Below the pieces are notes generated by a model that made no database searches, was not told the origin of the DNA, and worked only from the letters and a program-made list of their open reading frames with translations. A program made the translations under genes and the position numbers. From an uncultured Oscillospiraceae bacterium (GTDB lineage Bacteria; Bacillota_A; Clostridia; Oscillospirales; Oscillospiraceae), in the NCBI GenBank assembly GCA_900757695.1, contig CAAEOU010000266.1, forward strand, positions 1-21,710: a DNA stretch of 21,710 nt, given 5' to 3'. This document shows, piece by piece, positions 13,414 to 20,465 of this stretch (position 1 is the stretch's first letter; every line of letters starts with the position of its first letter).

Positions 13414-14916
13414 TCAGCTGAGATCCCGGAGCCAGTCCGGGGTATCGGCCCAGGACTTTCCGTAGCAGGTATAGCCTTCGGGCTGGGTGAGCATGGGGAA
13501 ATCCGTGCCGAATTCCTGATTCATAATGGTGCGAAGGGTGTTGATGCCGGACAGCCCCTCAATATCCAAACGCTTTCCGCCAAGATAGACGCAATTGAGG
13601 GCATTTTGCATATACGGGGTTTCCAGCACCGGATCATAGTCCGGGCCGCCGTTGTAGATGAGCATCTGTCCGGGGTAACGAGCTCCATGATCGGACTGGA
13701 TGAAAATCAGACTGTTGGGGTCTTTTTCAAGAATGTTGGAAACGGAGGTTTCCAGCACCGTGTTCAGGTATGTAAGCTGATCCAGGTAGATCGACTTGTC
13801 CGCAAAGTCCGGCGCCCTGGGGGTGATATTCCCCTGGGCATCGAATATAAAGGGATAATGGGGGCATTGTACATAAGAGATGGTCATGGTAGGCTGCTTC
13901 TCCACATAGTCTGTGCAGGATTCCATCAAGGAGAACAGGTGCTTCAGCTGATGTCCCTGCTCCCACTCGTTTTCAATACCAAGGAACCGATCCATGTGGG
14001 CACGGAGATAGGGAATTTGCGCCAAAACACTGTTTCGGAAAATGTACTTGGAAATGCTGTCCGGGAACTGCTGGGGCGATAGCACCCGACAACCGGATGA
14101 ACCCAAAAAATCCAGATGGTTGATAAGGTTGACCTGATATCCATTGTGCCGGAACATTTCCACCATGTTGCTGTGATCCATATAGGCGCGCTTGTTTTCC
14201 GACTTGTCATCCACCATATAATCCATGTTCAGAAGGTTGGGCATGATGGAGACGGTCCAGATGGATTCCGTATTTTTTGTGGTACCGGAAATGTTAAATT
14301 CCTTGTCGTTCAAAAAGGAGAGAAATTCGTGATTATCAAAATCGTAGTACCGTTGGAGATTTTCTGAGCCTCCGTATTCGTCCACAAGAAAGTAATATAC
14401 GTTTGGCTTTTCCCCCTGAAATTCCACCGTCTCCGGTGCAATGCTGCTGGAAACCTTATGGAAGGCGATCTGTTTCCACAGGGTCGGTGCAGCGGGAATG
14501 ATCTGCACAATGGTCAGTACCCCAAAGAGCACCGCCAGCACCTGACAGAGCTCCAGTGCGGGGACATTTTTCTTTCGGATCAGCATAAGCAGGGCCAGCA
14601 GAATCACAGCCAGTGCAATCAGCCCATAGCGATCCCGCATCCACGGGAACACCCGCTTCAGCAGGACACCCACCAGCCCGCCGTTGACCACGGCAACCAT
14701 GGCAATACTGGCAAAGAGCCCGGCCTTTGGAACGCTACGGAATATGACGATACCGAGCAGTAAGATGACAACTCCGATTGCCCCGAATAGTCCCAGCATG
14801 GGGAGCATATCTCCCGGCAGCGCTTCTTCCGCATTGCGGAAGTATTGAAAGGCGCAGGGATACAGGCATACCAGTACCAGAGCCAGAAGCGGGAAAATGA
14901 TTTTTTTTGCTTTCAT
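13414..14916 (-). CDS. Membrane-anchored sulfatase/LTA-synthase-like (alkaline phosphatase superfamily) protein
   Basis: A 500-aa protein with four hydrophobic segments in residues 1-145, then an extracellular catalytic domain starting PNVYYFLVDEYGG, where Asp179/Glu180 are likely metal ligands. The nucleophile is probably Thr221 in ESIWTVSIMPNLLNMDYM, by position in the motif. CPHYPF (His353) resembles the substrate-site histidine of LTA synthases, and IQSDHGAR (Asp409, His410) is the second metal-binding motif. Relatives transfer glycerophosphate or phosphoethanolamine to cell-envelope polymers or hydrolyse sulfate/phosphate esters. The start at 14916 follows GGAGGC; the longer frame (14934) begins inside that site. 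It is a single gene with its own promoter and a shared terminator. Substrate class is uncertain. Confidence 0.85.
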   Translation of the reverse strand: MKAKKIIFPLLALVLVCLYPCAFQYFRNAEEALPGDMLPMLGLFGAIGVVILLLGIVIFRSVPKAGLFASIAMVAVVNGGLVGVLLKRVFPWMRDRYGLIALAVILLALLMLIRKKNVPALELCQVLAVLFGVLTIVQIIPAAPTLWKQIAFHKVSSSIAPETVEFQGEKPNVYYFLVDEYGGSENLQRYYDFDNHEFLSFLNDKEFNISGTTKNTESIWTVSIMPNLLNMDYMVDDKSENKRAYMDHSNMVEMFRHNGYQVNLINHLDFLGSSGCRVLSPQQFPDSISKYIFRNSVLAQIPYLRAHMDRFLGIENEWEQGHQLKHLFSLMESCTDYVEKQPTMTISYVQCPHYPFIFDAQGNITPRAPDFADKSIYLDQLTYLNTVLETSVSNILEKDPNSLIFIQSDHGARYPGQMLIYNGGPDYDPVLETPYMQNALNCVYLGGKRLDIEGLSGINTLRTIMNQEFGTDFPMLTQPEGYTCYGKSWADTPDWLRDLS

Positions 14917-14951
14917 AGGATGCTGTGCCTCCAAGCTTCAATGTAAGTAGT

Positions 14952-14980
14952 AGCATATCACATTTTCTACGCATTATCTA
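14952..14980 (-). promoter_or_regulatory. Weak promoter for the sulfatase-like gene
   Basis: On the minus strand: TAGATA, 17-bp spacer, TATGCT. Both boxes are poor, as expected for an activator-dependent promoter. The -35 overlaps the direct repeats at 14965-14992. Confidence 0.4.
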
Positions 14981-14992
14981 CATTAAATCTAC
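14965..14992. repeat. Three 11-bp-spaced direct repeats, candidate response-regulator site
   Basis: On the minus strand GTAGAT, GTAGAT and GTAGAA begin exactly 11 bp apart (14987-14992, 14976-14981, 14965-14970 in plus coordinates). Six-base repeats with five-base spacers are the usual binding pattern of OmpR/PhoP-type response regulators. Confidence 0.55.
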
Positions 14993-15033
14993 ACAAAATG
15001 AAAACCATCGGCACGGCAGCAGAAAACTTCCCC

Positions 15034-15062
15034 TTGACGGAACATATCGGATGCTGTAATAT
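15034..15062 (+). promoter_or_regulatory. Promoter for the DegV-family gene
   Basis: TTGACG (-35), 17-bp spacer, TAATAT (-10). A TATAAT also occurs three bases further on at a less good spacing. Confidence 0.6.
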
Positions 15063-15094
15063 AATATCAAAAATTGTGTGACAGGAGCGCAATC

Positions 15095-15964
15095 ATGAGT
15101 TTTGTAGTATTTGCCGATTCGGGCTGTAATCTTCCCCAGCGAAAGCTGAAGGAACTGGATATTCAGGTGGTTCCCTTCGCCTATGAGCTGGATGGGGAAC
15201 TGATCACCTGTCCCAAGTATCCCGACGGCTTTGACGGAAAAAGCTATTATGACCGGCTGCGGCAGGGCGCCGTGGTAAAGACCTCACTGATCAATTCAGA
15301 GGGCTTCTATCAGGCATTCCGCCCCTATGTGGAGGCAGGGAAAGACATCCTGTATGTAGGGATCTCCTCCGGCATCAGCGGCACGGTGGGTGCCGCAAAT
15401 CTGGCAGGCCGGCAGCTGATGGAGGAATTTCCGGAGCGCAGTGTGCTGGTGGTGGACTCCATGGGTGCGGGTCTTGGCACCGGCATACTCACCTGTAAGG
15501 CAGCGGATTACCGAAACGAGGGCATGCACGCAGCAGAGGCGGCAGAGCTTTTGAACGTAGACCGGATGGGACTGTGTGAATATTTCACGGTAGATGATCT
15601 GATGTTCCTGCGCCGTACCGGGCGGGTCTCCGGTGTATCTGCGGTTTTGGGCTCTATGCTCCAGATCAAGCCTATGCTTCGGGGCGATGAGGACGGAAAA
15701 ATCGTGGTGTGCGGAAAAATCCGTGGCAGGAAGCGCGCCATTTCCGAATTGGCCGCCATGTATGAGAAAAAAGTGAAGGATCCGGAGCATCAGCGGGTAG
15801 CGATCTCCCACGGAGACTGTCTGGAGGAAGCACAGCAGCTGGCAGAACGGATTCGTGCCATTGCACCGCCCAAGGAGCTGATTCTCTCTATGCATGAACC
15901 CCTGACGGGAGCCCATGTGGGCCCGGGAATGCTGGCAGTATTCTTCTTTGGAGCAGGCAGATAA
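15095..15964 (+). CDS. DegV family fatty-acid-binding protein (FakB-like)
   Basis: A 289-aa cytosolic protein of normal DegV length. Features are ADSGCNLP at residues 7-14 (family TDSxxDLP), KTSLIN near 62, GISSGISGTVGAA at 89-101 (the fatty-acid carboxylate-binding SSGLSGT motif), RRTGRVSG near 180, and HVGPGMLAVFFFG at the end. DegV/FakB proteins hold a fatty acid while the FakA kinase phosphorylates it for phospholipid synthesis; no kinase gene is in the window. The start at 15095 has AGGAG upstream; the longer frame from 15074 lacks one. It has its own promoter and terminator. Confidence 0.92.
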   Translation: MSFVVFADSGCNLPQRKLKELDIQVVPFAYELDGELITCPKYPDGFDGKSYYDRLRQGAVVKTSLINSEGFYQAFRPYVEAGKDILYVGISSGISGTVGAANLAGRQLMEEFPERSVLVVDSMGAGLGTGILTCKAADYRNEGMHAAEAAELLNVDRMGLCEYFTVDDLMFLRRTGRVSGVSAVLGSMLQIKPMLRGDEDGKIVVCGKIRGRKRAISELAAMYEKKVKDPEHQRVAISHGDCLEEAQQLAERIRAIAPPKELILSMHEPLTGAHVGPGMLAVFFFGAGR

Positions 15965-15977
15965 ATAAATGATCGGG

Positions 15978-16005
15978 TGTCCGGAGCAGCTGCTCCGGAC
16001 ATTTT
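15978..16005 (+). terminator. Terminator of the DegV-family gene
   Basis: Perfect 10-bp stem TGTCCGGAGC with its complement around AGCT, followed by TTTT. Confidence 0.85.
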
Positions 16006-16033
16006 CGTTCACAAAAATATCGGATTTGGACGC

Positions 16034-16062
16034 TTTACGTCTTAGGGGGAATTTGCTATAAT
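16034..16062 (+). promoter_or_regulatory. Promoter for trmB and the two-component system
   Basis: TTTACG (-35), 17-bp spacer, TGCTATAAT (extended -10, perfect). Confidence 0.7.
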
Positions 16063-16135
16063 ACAGTCAATGTGAAACTGCCCTGAGCAGGCAATGAATA
16101 TCCGGCCCCCGTTGCCGGAAGAAAGAGGTATTTCT

Positions 16136-16786
16136 ATGCGTATGCGCAAAAAGCCCAATCTGGGCCCCAGAATGGAGGCATGCTCCGATATCTGGATCCG
16201 CAACCCGGAGGAGCTCCGGGGAAAATGGCGGGAACTGTACCCGGAGGCCCGGGAGCTTCGGCTGGAGGTTGGCTGCGGCAAGGGGAAGTTTACGGCGGAG
16301 ACTGCTGCGGCCGAGCCGGATATTCTGCTGATCGCCATGGAGCGAGTACCGGAGGCCATGGTAATGGCCATGGAAAAGGTCAAAAACTTGGGCCTGAAAA
16401 ACGTATTTTTTATCGGCGAGGATGTTGCCCGTGTGGCAGAGTTGTTCGCCCCCGGTGAGGTAGATCTCCTGTATATCAATTTCTGCGATCCGTGGCCTCA
16501 CAAAAAGCATGCCCCCCGGCGGCTGACCCATCAGGGCTTTCTGGATCTGTATAAGAAGATTTTGAAGCCCGGTGCGGCCATTCACTTTAAGACGGACAAT
16601 GCGATGCTGTTTGACTTTTCACTGGAACAGTTTCAGCTGGCCGGTTATGCTCTTTCAAACGTGACCCACGATCTCCATAAGGACGGCCCAGTGGGCATCA
16701 TGACGGGATACGAAGAAAAATTCTATGGGCTGGGCACACCCATTTGCCGGTGTGAGGCAGTCTATCAGGAGGCGAATGGCGCATGA
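16136..16786 (+). CDS. trmB: tRNA (guanine-N7-)-methyltransferase TrmB
   Basis: A 216-aa Rossmann methyltransferase that makes m7G46 in tRNA variable loops using S-adenosylmethionine. Seen are LRLEVGCGKGKF at residues 41-52 (SAM site), AMERVPEAM near 68, INFCDPWPHKKHAPRRL at 114-130 (the family motif is NFPDPWPKKRH, with Cys for Pro here), and FKTDN near 160. The start at 16136 has AGAGGT six bases upstream; the upstream in-frame ATG at 16094 has no site. Its stop overlaps the response regulator start as ATGA, so a housekeeping tRNA enzyme leads a sensory operon. Confidence 0.95.
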   Translation: MRMRKKPNLGPRMEACSDIWIRNPEELRGKWRELYPEARELRLEVGCGKGKFTAETAAAEPDILLIAMERVPEAMVMAMEKVKNLGLKNVFFIGEDVARVAELFAPGEVDLLYINFCDPWPHKKHAPRRLTHQGFLDLYKKILKPGAAIHFKTDNAMLFDFSLEQFQLAGYALSNVTHDLHKDGPVGIMTGYEEKFYGLGTPICRCEAVYQEANGA

Positions 16787-17454
16787 ACAGCAGTGTGAAG
16801 ATCCTGATTGCAGATGATGAAGAGCGTTGGCGCCGACTTGTGGGGGATTTCCTTCGCAATGAGGGATATAAAACGGTAGAGGCAGCCAATGGGCAGGAGG
16901 CTGTGGAGCTGATTCGGCAGGACAGCGATATTTCTATGGCCATTCTCGATATTATGATGCCTGTGATGGATGGCATTCAGGCCTGCCAGACCATCCGGGG
17001 CTTCAGCCAGATCCCGATCATCATGCTGACCGCAAAGAGTGATGAGGACAGCGAGGTCATGGGGTTTGTCTGCGGCGCAGACGAATATATCTCCAAGCCT
17101 GTCAAGTTCCCGGTATTTATTGCCCGGGTCAAAGCGCTGCTGAAGCGCTCCGTGTCGCTCCGCTCTCAGGTGGAGGTGGCAGGGATCTGCATTGATCCCG
17201 ATGCGCATACCGTCACCGTGGATGGAGAAGAAGTTGCGCTGACCCCCAGAGAGTTTGAACTGCTGCTCTACGTGGCACAGAATAAGAACATTGCCCTGTC
17301 TCGGCAGCAGATTCTGTCGGCTGTGTGGAATTTCGACTACTATGGCGATGCCCGGACGGTAGATACCCATGTAAAGAATCTCCGCATGAAGCTGGGAGCC
17401 CATGGTGCAGCCCTGAAGACCGTCAGAGGCCGGGGCTATAAGCTGGAAGGCTGA
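16783..17454 (+). CDS. OmpR/PhoB-family response regulator
   Basis: A 223-aa protein. The receiver domain covers residues 5-117, with acidic pocket Asp11/Asp12, phosphoacceptor Asp56 (AILDIMMP), Thr83 (MLTAKSD) and Lys105 (YISKP). The C-terminal winged helix (about 127-222) contains LTPREFELLLYVAQNKN and ends with TVDTHVKNLRMKLG and RGRGYKLEG. All key residues are present. The start overlaps the trmB stop (ATGA) with AGGAGG upstream, and its stop overlaps the kinase start (TGATG). It presumably activates or represses genes after phosphorylation by the adjacent kinase. The 11-bp direct repeats at 14965-14992 are a possible target (inference). Confidence 0.95.
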   Translation: MNSSVKILIADDEERWRRLVGDFLRNEGYKTVEAANGQEAVELIRQDSDISMAILDIMMPVMDGIQACQTIRGFSQIPIIMLTAKSDEDSEVMGFVCGADEYISKPVKFPVFIARVKALLKRSVSLRSQVEVAGICIDPDAHTVTVDGEEVALTPREFELLLYVAQNKNIALSRQQILSAVWNFDYYGDARTVDTHVKNLRMKLGAHGAALKTVRGRGYKLEG

Positions 17455-18947
17455 TGAAGGGGAAGTTTCAAGGCTCCCTGCGGAATAAGCTGATCCTGCT
17501 CTCCGTAGGGGTGCTGGCACTGTACTATGTGCTGGTAAGCCTGTTCAGTATTGTATTTATGGAGCCCTACTATCTCCACAAGGTGGAGCAGTCGCTGGTA
17601 GATGCCTACAGCACGATCCGTCAGGAGGGAACGGTAGACCTTCACACAATTTCCGGGCTGGAGGAAAAAAACCTCACCTTTGTGGTGGCAGACCGTGAGA
17701 CTCTTGAGGTCGTTTATAACAGCCAGATGTCGGATAAGTTTCTCAATGACATGGTGCAGCATATGCTGCCCTACATTCGGGATCACGCAGGCGCAACGGA
17801 TACCGGATACAACATCAACGCCGATGAGCTTTATCAGCACACTGCCGCCGGCGCAACGGTATCCCGAGAGCGCCGAGTGACGCTGGGCGGTGTCACAGAC
17901 CAGTATGTGCTGGATATTTCCACCTCCTATGCATCCATCGCCCAAGCCACCACCATTTCCGTACAGTTTTCATTGGTGGTCGGGCTGCTGGTGATGATTA
18001 TGGCTGTGGTAGCGTTTTCCAGAATGTCTGCCATGGTAACGGAACCCATGACACAGATCACCAGTATTGCCAATCAGATCGCCCATCTGGATTTTTCCCA
18101 AAAATGCCAATCGGATCTTGGGGGCGAGATTGGTGTAATGGCCAACAGCGTCAATACCATGTCGGACTTCATGCAGGACTATATTGGCAAGCTCCAAACA
18201 GCAAACGAGCAGCTGAAAAAGGATATTCAGCTGCAGCAGGAGCAGGAGGAGGCCAGAAAGAATCTGGTATCCAATCTCTCCCACGATTTGAAAACACCCA
18301 TTGGCCTGATCTCCGGCTATGCCGATGGACTTCGCTCCGGCATGGCCCGAACCGATGCCGAGGTGAAGGAATACTGCGATGTGATCTGTGACGAGTCTGA
18401 CCGGATGATGTCCATGATCCTCCGTATGATGGAGCTGTTTCGGCTGGAGAGCGGTACCGTGGAGATGGTTCGCGAGGAATTTGATCTTGCGGATCTTCTG
18501 GACTATGTGACGGAGATCTTCACCATTGAGATTGAACGGGAAAAAATTGATTTTCAAAAGGACTATTCCTGCGGTCTCTATATTATTGCGGATTATTTCT
18601 GCGTTGAGCAGGTGGTCACCAACTATGTGCAAAATGCGGTGTCCCATATGGGTCAAGGTAAAAAGCTGTGGCTAAAGGTGCAGGAGCAGCCGGAGCATTA
18701 CCTGGTAATGGTCTTTAACTCCGCAGAGCCGATCCCGCAGGAGGAACAGGGACGGATCTGGGACAGCTTTTATCGGCTGGATAAGTCCCGCACACGGAGC
18801 CGGAGAGAATCCGGTCTTGGGCTCAGTATTGTCCGCAGCAACATGGAACTGATGGGCGGCGGCTATGGCGTAGAGAACACCGAGGGCGGCGTGATCTTCT
18901 GGGCGGAGTTCCCCAAGAGTCCGGAACCCGAAACAGAAGCCATATAA
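17454..18947 (+). CDS. Sensor histidine kinase, partner of the upstream regulator
   Basis: A 497-aa membrane kinase. TM1 is at about residues 11-34, an extracellular sensor region at 35-165, TM2 at about 168-189, HAMP at about 190-245, and a helical linker to 268. The dimerisation helix has LSHDLKTPI (phosphoacceptor His277). The ATPase domain has an N box (Asn390/Asn394 in VVTNYVQNAVSHM), FNSAEPIP where Asn422 takes the place of the usual DxG Asp, the F box IWDSFYRLD, and the G2 box SGLGLSIV. The FNS/GEPIP variant is common in VanS-like Firmicutes kinases, so activity is expected. The start overlaps the regulator stop by one base. The signal is unknown; an extracytoplasmic cue is implied. 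Confidence 0.94.
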   Translation: MKGKFQGSLRNKLILLSVGVLALYYVLVSLFSIVFMEPYYLHKVEQSLVDAYSTIRQEGTVDLHTISGLEEKNLTFVVADRETLEVVYNSQMSDKFLNDMVQHMLPYIRDHAGATDTGYNINADELYQHTAAGATVSRERRVTLGGVTDQYVLDISTSYASIAQATTISVQFSLVVGLLVMIMAVVAFSRMSAMVTEPMTQITSIANQIAHLDFSQKCQSDLGGEIGVMANSVNTMSDFMQDYIGKLQTANEQLKKDIQLQQEQEEARKNLVSNLSHDLKTPIGLISGYADGLRSGMARTDAEVKEYCDVICDESDRMMSMILRMMELFRLESGTVEMVREEFDLADLLDYVTEIFTIEIEREKIDFQKDYSCGLYIIADYFCVEQVVTNYVQNAVSHMGQGKKLWLKVQEQPEHYLVMVFNSAEPIPQEEQGRIWDSFYRLDKSRTRSRRESGLGLSIVRSNMELMGGGYGVENTEGGVIFWAEFPKSPEPETEAI

Positions 18948-18984
18948 AAATATCCTACAGCGAAGTGGCTGTAGGATATTTTTT
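18947..18984. terminator. Bidirectional terminator between kinase and acyltransferase genes
   Basis: A perfect 15-bp stem (AAAATATCCTACAGC with its complement) and 6-base loop. A T6 run ends the plus side, and five T residues follow on the minus strand. Confidence 0.85.
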
Positions 18985-19037
18985 ACATCAGAGGCAGTCG
19001 GAAAACCTTGCCGGGCAGTATGGGTGCACATGCGTAT

Positions 19038-20119
19038 TTACCGCAGGTACAGCAATACCTTTTTCAGCCGGGGCAGCGGCAGCAGGCAAAACAGTCCGCA
19101 GACCAGCAGGGAGCCGCCAAGGCTGACTGAAAACCGCAGCAGTGTCTTCAGAACGATATTGCAGGCGTAGAACCATGGTGTCTCGGCACAAAACAGATTA
19201 AACAGCTGCAAAAATATATTGTGGAGCAGGTAGACCGAAAAACTCACCTTGGAGAGCCACATCAGTGCCTTACAGGATTTCGTAATTCGGCGAAGCAACT
19301 CAAAGAGAAGCAGTGCACACAGAAAAATCAGCGGAGAGGAATACCACAGGATTCCGTCTGCACCGGAGAGATTCCATGTATGAAAATAATATTCCAAACC
19401 TACGCACAGTCCGCAGAATAATATGGCAAGCAGGGCCGCCGCCACCGATGGCAGTTTCCGCAGCGAGGTGTTGAAATGCGCAACCGCATACCCGGCCAAG
19501 AGATATAGTCCATAGGTGCCCCCAAGAAAAGAGACGTCATACCATGGATAAATATAATAGGCATCCGGAAAAACCTGTTCCGGGAAGAGGTTCCAGAGCG
19601 GGAAAACAAAAAAGCCAGAAACGCCGTGACCAAAACAGGCATCAACTGTTTCAGAGAAAAGCCGGAGACTGCTGCGGAGAGGAACGGAACGCAAAGATAC
19701 ACGCCGAGGATCATGTAGAGGTACCATACATGGTTAAAAGAGGTGCGTTCCATCATCAGCATCTGACGGATCAGAAATTCAAGGTCCAAATAGTCCCCAA
19801 ACATAACATGGCTCAGAATACTGTAAACGAGGATCCAAATTTCACTGGTCAGCAGCAGGGGCAGCAGGGAACGCCGATAGAATTTCAGCGGTTCATGCTT
19901 TTTCCCCAACAGTAAGGCACCGGAAAGCATCAGGAAAAACGGAACCCCCAAGCGGCCAATAAAATAGGCAACCGTTTGGAACAGCCACGAGGAAAAGCAG
20001 GCGTCCAAAGAACCTGTCAGAACATAATAGTAGTTGGATTCAACGCTGTGTGTCAGAACCACACAGAGGATCGCCAGCGCACGGGCGTTGTCCATCCAGC
20101 CAATTCTCTTTTCCCCCAT
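19038..20119 (-). pseudogene. Acyltransferase family 3 membrane protein, split by a frameshift
   Basis: Two overlapping minus frames together make one acyltransferase-3 (surface-polysaccharide O-acyltransferase-like) protein. The first begins at 20119 (GGAGG upstream): MGEKRIGWMDNARALAILCV, THSVESNYY with the family His, then LGVPFFLMLSGALLLGKK near 58, and stays convincing to Phe170. The second carries on with FPLWNLFPEQVFPDAYYIYP and membrane helices to 19038, including WLSKVSFSVYLLHNIFL typical of the last helices. The switch is at T6 (A6 at 19608-19613). One extra T gives a single 360-aa protein of normal family length with about ten membrane segments. Without it, the zero frame ends at 19400 after 239 aa. 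It may be a true mutation, a homopolymer sequencing error, phase variation or programmed -1 frameshifting. Confidence 0.85.
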
Positions 20120-20202
20120 ATTGCCTCCTTCGTAAAGCGGTTCTTTCCGGAGCAGCTCCCATACAAGCTCTGCAGGTCACAGGATCATGCATATCATCAA
20201 AA

Positions 20203-20227
20203 GCCTTGAAAGGCGAACTTTCAAGGC
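20203..20227 (-). promoter_or_regulatory. Leader hairpin of the acyltransferase gene
   Basis: A perfect 10-bp stem GCCTTGAAAG with its complement and 5-base loop, within about 20 nt of the predicted transcript start. On the minus strand it is followed by TTTT, so it may be a weak attenuator or a 5' stabilising structure. Confidence 0.5.
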
Positions 20228-20252
20228 CAAACGGATTTGCGCAGCAGATATT

Positions 20253-20280
20253 ATTATAGCAGAGATGATAGGAATTTCAA
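20253..20280 (-). promoter_or_regulatory. Promoter for the acyltransferase gene
   Basis: On the minus strand: TTGAAA (-35), 16-bp spacer, TGCTATAAT (extended -10, perfect). The leader is about 125 nt. Confidence 0.7.
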
Positions 20281-20327
20281 CAAAAAGTGAAGATATGGTG
20301 AAGAATATGTGAAGCCCGCAACAATCA

Positions 20328-20370
20328 GGGGCTGCTGAACCAGAAATAGCAGCAGTCCCGCTTTATTTTT
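20328..20370 (+). other. Orphan hairpin with T-rich tail in the 346-bp spacer 20120-20465
   Basis: GGGGCTGCTG pairs with CAGCAGTCCC (one wobble) around a 12-base loop, followed on the plus strand by GCTTTATTTTT. No plus-strand gene precedes it. The rest of the spacer holds the acyltransferase leader and promoter and the terminator at 20404-20449. I see no convincing gene in it. Confidence 0.4.
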
Positions 20371-20403
20371 CAGGCATAAGCTCGCACCAAACCACACAGC
20401 AAA

Positions 20404-20449
20404 AACGAGATTTGGAAACCCACTTGGGCCCCAAATCTCGTTCTTTTTT
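20404..20449. terminator. Terminator of the sodium-dependent transporter gene
   Basis: A 12-bp stem (AACGAGATTTGG with CCAAATCTCGTT) with a 15-base interior that may pair further, T6 on the plus side and T5 on the minus side. It lies just after the transporter stop. Confidence 0.8.
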
Positions 20450-20465
20450 CGGGTCATGTATTTAA

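Noticed and set aside
14941..15000. Short CRISPR-like array at the 11-bp repeats
   Set aside because: The repeats are six bases with five-base spacers, far too small for CRISPR. A regulator binding site explains them.
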